The notes under the pieces are model-generated. The model was not told where the DNA came from. It was given only the letters and a program-made list of their open reading frames with translations, and made no database searches. Below, piece after piece: positions 9,401 through 16,830 of a DNA stretch of 30,808 nucleotides. The first letter of the stretch is position 1. The number at the start of each line of letters is the position of its first letter. Source of the DNA: a virus; the IMG/VR virus record IMGVR_UViG_3300047373_000661, positions 1 to 30,808 of that record, one strand, 5' to 3'. The position numbers and the translations under genes were made by a program.

Positions 9401-10109
9401 TTTTAAAAAATTCATCTTCAATTAATGTTGTACCAACATGTTGTAATTGACCATTAGTATCAATGTATTTATCAAAACCCCATTCTAACATCATAGTGTA
9501 ACCTAATCTAAGATAAAGTAATTCAATTAAATCAAACTGGAATTTATTATAGGCTTTTAAAGTAACTTTAGCTTTACGAATAGAACCCCTATTAATACAT
9601 TCTATACTACAATCAATTAAACCAGGAGCAGGTGAAAGACCAAAATTGGTACCACCTAAACCATAAGAACTATTATTATATAAGCTATTAGTTTTAGCAA
9701 CTCCAGATCTTGATTCATATCTATCAAAAGTCCCATCTGGTTTAAATTTAACTTCTGATAAAGTATTAAATAATACACCTTTTTGTGCTAATTGGTTACC
9801 TGTAAAATTTTCAACATCTTGAATACCTATAGCTTTTAATCTTTCAATTCCATCCGGAACCCTATCTTCATTAACATCTAAAGCTTTAGGTTCAAAACCT
9901 TTATCTTTTGTAGCAAAATCAACTCTTGTATCTTCTCCAATTACATAAACTGAAGATGCAAGTTTTAACCAAGCATTTCTATTATTTAAATATTGTATTT
10001 GAGCAGGAGTTCTTTTTTGATTAAGACCACTACCATGGATAGATTGTCTTCTTTCTATTTCTAATAGAAGTAATTCATCAAATTGTTCCCCAATTATATT
10101 TCCATTCAT
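6447..10109 (-). CDS. Baseplate hub protein with C-terminal M15 zinc peptidase (tail lysin)
   Basis: A 1220-residue central hub/spike component. The N-terminal region contains SIRKAKVTLKAYNKFQFDLI and YTMMLEWGFDKYID (about 180-215), and later GFIPIKLGMTMEGLSGIKIY (about 850-870), a pattern of gp27-like hub (tube-ring) domains. Residues about 985-1110 form an M15-type peptidase: NAVFRPFSRS, then RSVHNYAAGVDFNV with His1047 and Asp1054, and DSVHFYVQ with Asp1098 and His1101, matching the HxxxxxxD...H zinc ligands of VanY/L-Ala-D-Glu endopeptidases. It should cleave peptidoglycan peptide cross-links or stems during penetration, whereas T4 uses a lysozyme domain in gp5. Residues 1110-1220 are a beta-rich tail. 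The stop overlaps the next ATG (TAATG). Hub orthology is inferred; the peptidase call is firm. Confidence 0.82.
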   Translation of the reverse strand: MNGNIIGEQFDELLLLEIERRQSIHGSGLNQKRTPAQIQYLNNRNAWLKLASSVYVIGEDTRVDFATKDKGFEPKALDVNEDRVPDGIERLKAIGIQDVENFTGNQLAQKGVLFNTLSEVKFKPDGTFDRYESRSGVAKTNSLYNNSSYGLGGTNFGLSPAPGLIDCSIECINRGSIRKAKVTLKAYNKFQFDLIELLYLRLGYTMMLEWGFDKYIDTNGQLQHVGTTLIEDEFFKTAKVTQNSILQKIITYRKLYSYNYDGFFGKVTNFDWSFNPDGTYDISIDLITLGDVIESISAKNKVLALSANQIEDDTFTFFGYSSTPLGDLKDSAIVGTAGDSQISYYMYKLVRDLKWEDRKDGVSSNGPFFSWEHSREHYDGFFSGDYPSIDLPNYNYFMTLGQLLDILRDRIIPLIIKDNPELVLNIENDEITNICNTYPNLISLDPKVCLIKPEFYYGSESQIDELLIPKYLDDLKQFTFNSGPCYYGRVMNIYLNFEFIAEVLQQTDKKGDLSLFEFMTKIVTGINKALGNVIDLEVIVKDDNVLTIIDQNPIPNLGLDSPPSFEIFGYNMSGSSNFITDFSFETSITPDLASQISIGATAQGSSTRNTDATAFSKWNIGLMDRTNPSMVDTPGADFTNLGTEEQDNAWDNAPESAEFSTGEAVGSALFGGISLFRERTRNEVLNLVFTRNVKKDSFGIFGDNKKDNEQRNSELTIRKDVPYKGVTFENVTYYTFLTLAKTTDIALQVKEIISKAFAATSLGKAFSAIQAYFYDESEQFNSNYQLYLVRAFGGTVKVPMDNGDFKTITFDDDETLYTTMADDFVSEGHQSFNGYVNLQNEKIFVETGIPSNKAGFIPIKLGMTMEGLSGIKIYNGCQIRQDFLPPAYDKAVKFIIDKVDHSISDNNWQTSIGTLAVPNVQDTPKSPFTNMTYVGTEGGAYDIPANEGPIDPFNLKRDKPLKFIDNRTVSGKKVNDATYGKEISLETAVSYMNENIQYAFRNFYESLRDGGYDDYVITINAVFRPFSRSVELKAENPKNAAPGRSVHNYAAGVDFNVTDPKGRTFKKKERNPWIEQGIVAMAEKSGIKWGGSFSGYIDSVHFYVQFNRDVALSNAELDNPGKPQKDWDTQNTELENSQVKTFTYQGRFAKETITPERRTLKGGDPVRVTINYDDGEGGIAIGTGSALIKKVDRNQSRFIDLAIRKATLSAKGEITRILGS

Positions 10110-10114
10110 AACTT

Positions 10115-10435
10115 TTAGTATCCATTTAATTCATTATAACTAGCAATAATTGATCCTATTTGAGAAGGTATCCTTAATTGCACCCCAGGAGTAATAAAAT
10201 AAGATCCCTGGTTGAATGAATTATTAGCAATTGAAATAACCCACCATAAAGATGAATCATTATAATATTGTTGAGCTAATTGATCAAATCTATCTCCTTC
10301 TTCTGCATAAACGTAAGTATCCTCATAACTTAAAGGAATATCAGGATATTTTGCTGTACCATAATATCTTTTACCTCTAATTGTTTTATACTCATTAGAT
10401 TTTTTTAAAATTGGTATTTTACTATAACGTGCCAT
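10115..10435 (-). CDS. 53: LysM-domain baseplate protein (gp53/gpX-like)
   Basis: A 106-residue protein with a LysM-like domain at about 40-90: TYVYAEEGDRFDQLAQQYYN, DSSLWWVISIANN and FITPGVQLRIP. This is the arrangement seen in T4 gp53 (baseplate wedge) and in the short tail protein X of P2-like phages, which helps anchor the hub. It is translationally coupled to the upstream 685-residue gene (TAATG) and lies five bases before the hub gene. T4 gp53 has 196 residues, so only its LysM part is represented here. The gp53 symbol is by domain and setting; gpX-like is equally possible. Confidence 0.7.
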   Translation of the reverse strand: MARYSKIPILKKSNEYKTIRGKRYYGTAKYPDIPLSYEDTYVYAEEGDRFDQLAQQYYNDSSLWWVISIANNSFNQGSYFITPGVQLRIPSQIGSIIASYNELNGY

Positions 10436-12492
10436 TAGGTAGAAGTTGGTTTTTGTGGGATATAATTATAACCTTCTCCCGAAGAATAGTTATTATTAAA
10501 TCCATTATTTAAAGCTAAATATCTTTCTTTACCATATGAATTAATATAATTTGCTTCCGCGCCCATAAAGTCTGAATTAGCAAATGTGTTTTGTTGAACT
10601 CTTGGTACAAAATCATGTATTGGTATAAAGTTAAATCCAGATACTTTAATTATCATAGGCATTTCTTTTACTGTTGAATCAGAAGCTCCATCAGGTCCTA
10701 AAGCTATATCCCAAGGGGAATCATCAGGTACTTCTAAACTCATACCAGTTATTAAACCAGGTTGTTCATAAAACCAACCACCCATTGTCAATGTAATAAG
10801 ATTTCCTTGCATATACCCGACATCTGAATAATCTGGTGCTAATGTTGAAGCTAAATAATTTAACTTTTGATACATTGGTATTAGTTCTTGTTTTGATTGA
10901 GCTGCAACAGTCCAACCTAAAGAAACTTGTCTATCAAATCCTTGGTATTTATAAAAATTTTCTGCTCTACCCATAAATTTCTGAGACATCCAGTCAGCAG
11001 AATAACTATCACTTAAATTATCAATAAATGCTCTAAAGTGAATATATGTTTTTTCAGATGGGTTATTATTATCCATTATACCAATTCTAAACTTTACTAA
11101 ATCATTTTTGATTTCATTTTGAATTGGTCCTTCAGATTTATATAGAGGCAAACCTGTTATTTTATCTAAAGGTTCTAATAATTTATCTGTAGCATTTAAA
11201 GCATTTTTACCCCAACTATAATTTTTTAATCTACCCCTTTTTCCTGGATTACCTAAATTAACTCTTTTTTCTATATTATATTCAATATAATCAGGTGATT
11301 TAGGTATTAATTCAGTATCATTTATTAATTTTTCTTCAAAATTAGGCTTTATACCTGTATTTGTTCTAGCAAAATTACCTCCTGGTTCATAATAATCTTC
11401 TATTTGTTTTTGATTAAAAGCAGCAAATCCAGAAGAAACACCACTAATACTACCTGATAGTATTAAATTAGTAGGTTTAAAATCAAATTTAACTTGGGTT
11501 GGGGAAATTTGATTACTTTCAAAACCTTCTGGTTTAAAAATTGTATTTTGATAAACTGAAGTAAGTGCAGGTTGTAATAAACTACCTGAGGATATTATTG
11601 AATTGTTATTTAAAAATCTTGTTAAAGCAGTAACCCTTGGATTACTAATAATATTATTAAATGATTGAGCGGCTTTTGCTAAAGCTGGTAATGGGAAATT
11701 AGTTGCGAATGAACCAGAAAATTGACCAGTATTACTCATTTGATTAATACCAGTTCTATATTCACTAACCATATCAATGTTAGTTTTACCTACTCCTAAA
11801 GTTGCTCCTGGACCACCAACATAGCTATATAAATTATTATCAGTTGTTTTATTATCTATTTTAGGTAAGAATCCTACTAATCTACTTTTTATCCCCCTAT
11901 TATTCTCTGGGCTAGTATCTCCTTTTGTAATTCTTATATAAGTTGGTAGGGTTATTCCTTTTGGATCTGTTTGAACATCACCTGGTGCCATCCCTACCAT
12001 TGGATTAAATGGATTTAATCCTTGTTTATTTGGATGAATACCGATGCCTGTTCCTGCTACACTAGCTAAAGTTGATAAAGGTGTAAATACACCTTGATTC
12101 ATTGCTAAATTATCTTGTATAAATTGACCAATTGCAGTATTTCGAGTTGGAGCATCATCATCTGATCCAGCCCAATTTAAATAACCAGTAGCCGTATTTA
12201 CATTTGTTAAGGAAAGTACATTTTGTTTTGCTAAATATAAAGGACCATTAGGGGATCTAAAGTCGAATAACATTTGGGTCATTCTAGAGACATCATTAAT
12301 AACGGCTCTAGGAAATAGTGTCCCACCCCTTAATAAAAAATCTGGTCCACCAGTTCGTCCTACATCTTGAAAACTGGATGGTATTTTTTTTATTACATAT
12401 GGTTGATTACTATTACCACCGCCTAACGTATCTTTACCAAACTTAAGTTTAGTTAAGTCGGTTTGAAGATTGACTAAACCCCTACTTGCCAT
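10435..12492 (-). CDS. Baseplate/tail-tube-junction structural protein (gp48/gp54-like, tentative)
   Basis: A 685-residue protein rich in Asn, Gly and Ser. The N-terminal half includes PLYLAKQNVLSLTN (about 83-96) and many loop-like Asn/Gly stretches. The C-terminal part (about 470-650) contains KTYIHFRAFIDNLSDSYSAD, FYKYQGFDRQVSLGWTVAAQ and NLITLTMGGWFYEQPGLITG, a beta-rich pattern like the tube-fold domain of T4 gp54/gp48, which cap the baseplate and start the tube. In T4 genes 48 and 54 follow 29, and here this is the first large gene after the tape measure, so the context agrees. It overlaps the next gene in a TAATG coupling. The exact T4 counterpart is uncertain; a fusion of the two roles is possible. 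Confidence 0.6.
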   Translation of the reverse strand: MASRGLVNLQTDLTKLKFGKDTLGGGNSNQPYVIKKIPSSFQDVGRTGGPDFLLRGGTLFPRAVINDVSRMTQMLFDFRSPNGPLYLAKQNVLSLTNVNTATGYLNWAGSDDDAPTRNTAIGQFIQDNLAMNQGVFTPLSTLASVAGTGIGIHPNKQGLNPFNPMVGMAPGDVQTDPKGITLPTYIRITKGDTSPENNRGIKSRLVGFLPKIDNKTTDNNLYSYVGGPGATLGVGKTNIDMVSEYRTGINQMSNTGQFSGSFATNFPLPALAKAAQSFNNIISNPRVTALTRFLNNNSIISSGSLLQPALTSVYQNTIFKPEGFESNQISPTQVKFDFKPTNLILSGSISGVSSGFAAFNQKQIEDYYEPGGNFARTNTGIKPNFEEKLINDTELIPKSPDYIEYNIEKRVNLGNPGKRGRLKNYSWGKNALNATDKLLEPLDKITGLPLYKSEGPIQNEIKNDLVKFRIGIMDNNNPSEKTYIHFRAFIDNLSDSYSADWMSQKFMGRAENFYKYQGFDRQVSLGWTVAAQSKQELIPMYQKLNYLASTLAPDYSDVGYMQGNLITLTMGGWFYEQPGLITGMSLEVPDDSPWDIALGPDGASDSTVKEMPMIIKVSGFNFIPIHDFVPRVQQNTFANSDFMGAEANYINSYGKERYLALNNGFNNNYSSGEGYNYIPQKPTST

Positions 12493-12495
12493 TTA

Positions 12496-12705
12496 TTACT
12501 CAGGTAAGTTATTAAGATACTTATCATTTTCACTGATAGTAGCTTTTAACTGAGTAGGACTTGGTAAATTATTCATATATGGTTGCCCATCTAATGAATA
12601 TGTCTTATGAAGGGTAGATAATGCTTGATCAACAATAGCTGGAGAAGCTCCATCCAAACCTGTTAATGCTGATTCACCTGCTCTTAATTTGTCTAATAAA
12701 CTCAT
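12496..12705 (-). CDS. Small structural-module protein of unknown function (69 aa)
   Basis: A 69-residue protein starting MSLLDKLRAGESALTGLDGA and ending NDKYLNNLPE. No family recognised, no membrane segment, no cysteine. It lies three bases upstream of the 685-residue baseplate gene and after the tape measure, and a motif copy precedes it, so expression is credible. Ala/Ser-rich helical N-terminus followed by a Pro-containing segment (GQPYMNNLPSPTQLKATI). It may be an assembly helper or a small baseplate component; nothing in the sequence decides this. Confidence 0.6.
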   Translation of the reverse strand: MSLLDKLRAGESALTGLDGASPAIVDQALSTLHKTYSLDGQPYMNNLPSPTQLKATISENDKYLNNLPE

Positions 12706-12719
12706 AATTAATTATTTTA

Positions 12720-12729
12720 TTATAAATAT
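12720..12729 (-). promoter_or_regulatory. ATATTTATAA motif upstream of the 69-aa gene
   Basis: A copy of the motif followed by TAAAATAATTAATT on the coding strand, 14 bases before the ATG at 12705, between the tape measure stop and the 69-aa gene. Confidence 0.45.
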
Positions 12730-12733
12730 TGGG

Positions 12734-15136
12734 TTATTGAACACTATATAAACCTACTGGTGATATTTGAGGTTTTTTAGCGTTTTGTGTTACTAAAGTA
12801 GCTAATAAGGCATTAGTTTTACTATTATCATTCATTGCTACTGTTCCTGCTGGTGAAGAAACAACATCATTGCCCCTAGGAAATAAATTAGTTCCGGCAA
12901 TAATAGTATCTTTGTTATTTAAAGCAATTGCACCTTCGGGTCCAAATAAAGTTCTATCACCATAACCTGGTTTTTTAGTTGGGGATGAGATTAAATCATC
13001 TGCACTAGCTAATCTTTTAATCAAACCTGCCCCTGCTAATGTAGCTGCAGTTGCTAGGGCAAACCCAGCTGGTCCTGCAAATGAGAAAGTTTTATATGCA
13101 TTCGCTGCCATGTCAGCAATAGCAGTTGCAATCGATTTTGCGAACATAATTCCTAAAATTGCAACTATACCACCTAATATTGGCAATATTAAAGTTAATC
13201 CATCTAACATTAATTTTACAGCAGCTGCAATAGCATTAAAAACAGGAAGTAAAATATTAACAACTGGTTCAACAATTTCCATTACTACACCTGCAATACC
13301 CATAAAAGAATCTAGTACTTTTTTAACTGTTTTTTCAAATCTTTCTGATACACTAGCTTGGTTTTCTAAAGTCGATAGTCCATCTTTAGCAATTTCTTTT
13401 TGGGCTTGGGCTAACCCAACTTCTTCTATTCTTTTATCTAATATAGCTTGTCTTCTTTCTGCTTCTTCTCCTGTTGCTCCCGCTAATTGTTCTTGGGTAA
13501 ATAAAGTTTGAGCAATATCTTCTCTACTCATTCCTAAAGATTTAGCTAAAGCATCTTGTTGAATTCTATTCATTTTAGAAAATTCAGCTGACGTTCCAAC
13601 TTGAGATGATATTTCTTTTGCTAAAGTTGCTAAATCATTATCTAAAGCTGCTTGTCTTGCTTTTTCTAAATTAATATCTTTACCTAATAATAATTCAGCT
13701 TCTAATTCATTAGCAATAGAACTTTCAAAATCAAGTAAACTATCAGCTATTGCATCTACTTGATCTAATTCCATACCTAATGCCTTTGCTGAAGCAACAG
13801 CATCAGCAATTAAAGCTGGGTTTTTCCCAAATGACATAGTTGTTGCAGCTGAAACATTAGCTATATCTTTTAATAATTCTTTTTCATTAAGTAGTACACC
13901 ATTTTGCATTGCTGAAACTTTAGCTTGAGCTAAAAATTCTCCTGTGTTTTCTTTTAAAGATTGTCCATTTGCTAAAGTTAATTGTTGGATACCCATTAAC
14001 TCTTCATTAGTAAACCCTGCTGCTTCTCTTAATTTAGTAAATGTAACTAAATCTTCTTGATTTAACATTACATTAGTACCTAATGTTTTATTTATTTCTT
14101 GTAAGCTTTCTAATAACCCTTGAGAACTAACTAATGAACTTTTTAATTCACCAGAAGATAAGCTTGCAAAAGATCTTTGTAAATCTCTAGCTTCACTTAC
14201 AGTCATGTTCATATTTTTAGCAACTTCACCTGATGTTTTATCTAACATCGTTACTGTTTTTACAATGGCTGTAAATACTGCAGCTGCAATATTAGCTGGT
14301 TTAAAGGCATTAAGTAATTGTGCACCTAATACTTTAGCACCTGCAGCCATACCAGCTAATCCACTACCAGTTTCCATAGTAGCTTCTTTAGCTGCCTCCA
14401 AAGCTTCTTCAGCATCTATAACATCACCAAGAAGGGGTATTTTAGAAATACCTTTTAAAACACCACCAAAAATTCCTAGCTTACTTTCTGCATCTTCAAG
14501 TGCTTTCTTTTGTGCTATTCTTTTTTTATTTTCTTCTTCTAATAATTTTATGTTTTGCTCAGTAAATAAAGCTTGTTGTTGTGCAGTTGATAAACCTTCT
14601 ACTTGTCTATCTAGAGTAGCACTTCTTGTTTTTAATTCTTTTTCAATTGATGCTAATCTTTTTTCATCAAATTCTGCTCCTCCTTCAGCAGCTTCAAGAA
14701 TGGCTTCTCTTTCTTTTTGCAACTTAGACATATTAGTTAAAGTTGCTTTTACATTAGCTACCTCTGCTCTTCCCTGTTTTCCAATATTAACCCTAAGACT
14801 ACTTTTTACTTTTTCAGCTTTAAGAATTGCTTCTTCATTTGCTAAAATTTGTTTATCTAAAGATTTAATATCATTTAAACCAGTTTTTTGGTTTAAAAGT
14901 TCTTTATTAATTTTTTTATTTACACTAAGGAGATTTGAATCAAATTGGTTAACTTTAGATTTGATTCCAACAGATTCTTTTAGAACTTCAATTATACCTG
15001 AAGAAATACTAAGATCATCTTCTTTTACAGCATTACTCCTTTGACGAGCAGCAGCTAGTTCTTTTTCAAGTCTAATTTCTTCTTGTTTGGCAGCATTAAT
15101 TTGGTCCTGCCTTTTTAATTCTTCTTTTGAAGCCAT
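12734..15136 (-). CDS. 29: Tail tape measure protein (gp29-like)
   Basis: An 800-residue protein that sets tail length inside the tube. The N-terminal 250 residues are long charged coiled coil (MASKEELKRQDQINAAKQEE onward); a Gly/Ala-rich hydrophobic segment follows at about 262-300; 300-600 are helical with many Ala/Leu/Glu; and residues about 610-705 contain several consecutive hydrophobic segments (VVNILLPVFNAIAAAVKLML, ILPILGGIVAILGIMF), as usual for tape measures that later act in membrane passage. The C-terminal 90 residues are a soluble tail. The gene follows the gp26-like frameshift pair and precedes baseplate genes. T4 gp29 has 590 residues, so if length scales, this tail is probably longer than that of T4. 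Role is confident, orthology to gp29 likely. Confidence 0.88.
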   Translation of the reverse strand: MASKEELKRQDQINAAKQEEIRLEKELAAARQRSNAVKEDDLSISSGIIEVLKESVGIKSKVNQFDSNLLSVNKKINKELLNQKTGLNDIKSLDKQILANEEAILKAEKVKSSLRVNIGKQGRAEVANVKATLTNMSKLQKEREAILEAAEGGAEFDEKRLASIEKELKTRSATLDRQVEGLSTAQQQALFTEQNIKLLEEENKKRIAQKKALEDAESKLGIFGGVLKGISKIPLLGDVIDAEEALEAAKEATMETGSGLAGMAAGAKVLGAQLLNAFKPANIAAAVFTAIVKTVTMLDKTSGEVAKNMNMTVSEARDLQRSFASLSSGELKSSLVSSQGLLESLQEINKTLGTNVMLNQEDLVTFTKLREAAGFTNEELMGIQQLTLANGQSLKENTGEFLAQAKVSAMQNGVLLNEKELLKDIANVSAATTMSFGKNPALIADAVASAKALGMELDQVDAIADSLLDFESSIANELEAELLLGKDINLEKARQAALDNDLATLAKEISSQVGTSAEFSKMNRIQQDALAKSLGMSREDIAQTLFTQEQLAGATGEEAERRQAILDKRIEEVGLAQAQKEIAKDGLSTLENQASVSERFEKTVKKVLDSFMGIAGVVMEIVEPVVNILLPVFNAIAAAVKLMLDGLTLILPILGGIVAILGIMFAKSIATAIADMAANAYKTFSFAGPAGFALATAATLAGAGLIKRLASADDLISSPTKKPGYGDRTLFGPEGAIALNNKDTIIAGTNLFPRGNDVVSSPAGTVAMNDNSKTNALLATLVTQNAKKPQISPVGLYSVQ

Positions 15137-15148
15137 TAAGGTATTTTA

Positions 15149-15158
15149 TTATAAATAT
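15149..15158 (-). promoter_or_regulatory. ATATTTATAA motif upstream of the tape measure gene
   Basis: A copy of the motif followed by TAAAATACC on the coding strand, 12 bases before the ATG at 15136, in the short gap after the frameshift extension. Confidence 0.45.
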
Positions 15159-15160
15159 TA

Positions 15161-15487
15161 CTATTTAAAACTACTTTTACCTTTGAATTTTTTAAGGTTT
15201 TGTTCTGCGGTTTTGTATTGGTGGGAAGCTTTAGCAAATTCTGGGGCATTTACTTTACCATCTGAGGAAACTAATGTTTGTTTACCTTTACCTTCGTATG
15301 CTTCTTTTTGTTTTTTATTTTCTTCTTTGTAGTAATTATCAATTTCAGAAAATGTAAATTTTCTTAACCAAATCGGCATATTATAAATGGTTTCAAAATC
15401 ATAACCACCTTTACCGTGAAATAAAATATTATGGATTTGAGTAAATAAACTCTTCCTGACTAGGGGTGCTGCCTTAGGCGTCAGGCC
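15161..15487 (-). CDS. Frameshift extension of the gp26-like gene (GT-type C-terminal part)
   Basis: An open frame of 108 codons after the slippery run, starting Gly-Leu-Thr-Pro-Lys and running through HNILFHGKGGYDFETIYN to an in-frame ATG at 15379, then MPIWLRKFTFSEIDNYYKEE and a Lys/Glu-rich tail ending KFKGKSSFK. Joined to residues 1-238 of the frame-0 protein it would give about 346 (or 347) residues. It ends 24 bases before the tape measure ATG. The part upstream of the ATG looks like real coding sequence (mixed hydrophobic/charged with an aromatic pattern), which favours frameshifting over independent initiation at 15379. The alternative is a free 72-residue protein analogous in position to T4 gp28 or a small chaperone. 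Confidence 0.65.
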   Translation of the reverse strand, partial: GLTPKAAPLVRKSLFTQIHNILFHGKGGYDFETIYNMPIWLRKFTFSEIDNYYKEENKKQKEAYEGKGKQTLVSSDGKVNAPEFAKASHQYKTAEQNLKKFKGKSSFK

Positions 15488-16202
15488 AAAAAAAGTTAAG
15501 CCCTATGGGCACACTTACCTCCTCCCCACTATCAACTATATAAGTTAAGTCAATATCTGGCTGTGTGTTTTTAACATGCTCTCTAAAAGCACGAGAATCA
15601 CGAGCCAATAAATAATTATCTACAAATTCTCTAATATCTTTTTTTTCTTCATTTCCATCTATTGATAGAATCATATTTTTTAATCTAGTAGTTAATTCAG
15701 GAGATGAATCTTTATTAACTTTTTTTAATCCACTAATTTCTCTATCAATTGCTTTTTCATCTTTTCCAGTAAGTAATTTATAAGTTAATACTGAACCATT
15801 AGAAGGTAAAGTATAAGAAAACTCATTTTTACCTTGTTCTATAGAGGATTCATCAAATGGTTTATTTTCTAAAGTACTTAAATCAATAGTGTAATTACTA
15901 CCACCTATTGTTACTTCATAATCTTTTCCATATCCTAAAATTCTACATCCTACTAATAAAGCATTTTTATCACCTACTACTAAATCATCAATATTAATTT
16001 TTGAATTAACAATTAATGATTTTAATAATTTATCTAATACAATACCTTTTTGGATATATGATTGGTTAGTTAATATATCTTCTTGTTTAGCAGTCATATA
16101 TTTCATTTCTACTTTTCCAGAAGATAATGGGTTTTCTTTTGGATATACTTTTCCTTTTGAAGGTAAGTCTATCTCTTCAGTGGGGAATTTAAATTCAGCC
16201 AT
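15474..16202 (-). CDS. 26: gp26-like baseplate/tail-assembly protein (frame-0 product, probable tail-assembly chaperone)
   Basis: A 242-residue protein of the T4 gp26 (T4_baseplate) type. The N-terminal pattern IDLPSKGKVYPKENPLSSG, then VEMKYMTAKQEDILTNQSYI (about 32-51) and LDKLLKSLI, is typical; the middle has RILGYGKDYEVTIG, and the C-terminus ends PIGLNFFWPDA. In T4 gp26 is linked to hub assembly. Here the gene sits immediately upstream of the tape measure, the place of tail-assembly chaperones in other long-tailed phages, and its last codons contain a seven-T slippery run leading into an open downstream frame. I therefore infer that it makes a short product plus a frameshifted long product. 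The ATG follows an A-rich leader with no Shine-Dalgarno. Confidence 0.85.
   Translation of the reverse strand: MAEFKFPTEEIDLPSKGKVYPKENPLSSGKVEMKYMTAKQEDILTNQSYIQKGIVLDKLLKSLIVNSKINIDDLVVGDKNALLVGCRILGYGKDYEVTIGGSNYTIDLSTLENKPFDESSIEQGKNEFSYTLPSNGSVLTYKLLTGKDEKAIDREISGLKKVNKDSSPELTTRLKNMILSIDGNEEKKDIREFVDNYLLARDSRAFREHVKNTQPDIDLTYIVDSGEEVSVPIGLNFFWPDA
15488..15494 (-). other. Probable programmed frameshift site (TTTTTTT)
   Basis: In frame 0 the codons are AAC TTT TTT TGG CCT GAC GCC TAA. Seven T residues let tRNA-Phe re-pair with UUU after a +1 or a -2 shift, and the next codon is TGG (Trp). The +1/-2 frame is open for 36 codons before the first in-frame ATG and then for 72 more. The -1 frame meets TGA after two codons, so -1 slippage would be unproductive. 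Confidence 0.65.
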
Positions 16203-16241
16203 AGTCTTTATTTAATAACGTTTGTTAATACATATCAATAT

Positions 16242-16268
16242 AAAAAAAAAGCTTGGCAAAGCCAAGCT
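16242..16268 (-). terminator. Intrinsic terminator after the tube gene
   Basis: On the coding strand AGCTTGGC-TTT-GCCAAGCT forms a perfect eight-base-pair hairpin (16250-16268) followed by eight T residues. It closes the sheath-tube unit and separates it from the baseplate/tape genes. Confidence 0.92.
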
Positions 16269-16294
16269 ATTTTTAATATTTCTTTAAACTTGTA

Positions 16295-16783
16295 TTAGAA
16301 GTTTAAGATACAATAATCTGGTTGTACAGTTAATGATAATTCTTGTGCAGCATTTTCATTATCCCAGTTATAATCACCAAATCCAGCTTCTGTAATTAAA
16401 GCTCCTTTAATGATCCATTCAGATACGATATCACCTACTGGTCCTAATACATTAAATGTAAGATCTTTTTTATAGAAATCACTGTAACCATCTCTACCAG
16501 TTACTGATTCATGGTGTAATCTAACCCATTCCATTACCGCTTGAGCTCCTGACGGTGTAATAGGATCAAATAATGTCATTGAAATTGTATTCCAAAGAGT
16601 TTTTCCTTTTACGTATCTTGCAACGTTAATATGGTTTAACTGAACTGTACCTTGTGTTAGTGAAACAGCTCCAACTCCTTTAATTTGGTAAGAAGGAATT
16701 CCATCAACATATAAGATAAATCTATTTTGTTGCTTTGGCTCAAAAGCTGTGTAAAATATTTCGTTTGGGTCTAATATTGCCAT
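16295..16783 (-). CDS. 19: Tail tube protein gp19
   Basis: Subunit of the inner tail tube. The 162 residues match T4 gp19 (163) closely in length. The family pattern is visible: N-terminal FEPKQQNRFILYVDGIPSYQ, the VQLNHINVARYVKGKTLWNT strand pair (about 47-66), MTLFDPITPSGAQAVMEWVR (about 69-88), and a C-terminal AAQELSLTVQPDYCILNF. It lies directly after the sheath gene and before a strong terminator. The gene has its own upstream motif copy, consistent with the high amount of tube protein needed. Identification is confident. Confidence 0.95.
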   Translation of the reverse strand: MAILDPNEIFYTAFEPKQQNRFILYVDGIPSYQIKGVGAVSLTQGTVQLNHINVARYVKGKTLWNTISMTLFDPITPSGAQAVMEWVRLHHESVTGRDGYSDFYKKDLTFNVLGPVGDIVSEWIIKGALITEAGFGDYNWDNENAAQELSLTVQPDYCILNF

Positions 16784-16805
16784 TTTATCTAATTATTTAT
16801 TCTTG

Positions 16806-16815
16806 TTATAAATAT
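16806..16815 (-). promoter_or_regulatory. ATATTTATAA motif upstream of the tube gene
   Basis: A copy of the motif followed by CAAGAATAAATAATT on the coding strand, 22 bases before the ATG at 16783. It offers a second late start just for the tube gene. Confidence 0.5.
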
Positions 16816-16830
16816 TCTATTTTTATTTTT

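Noticed and set aside
14205-15044. Long plus-strand open frame (279 codons) opposite the tape measure gene
   Set aside because: It is the antisense of the Ala/Lys/Glu-rich coiled coil of the tape measure; the protein is Ser/Leu/Ala-rich with no family features.
15485-15494. -1 frameshift at the seven-T run
   Set aside because: The -1 frame reads TTG GCC TGA and stops at once; only +1/-2 leads into the open frame.
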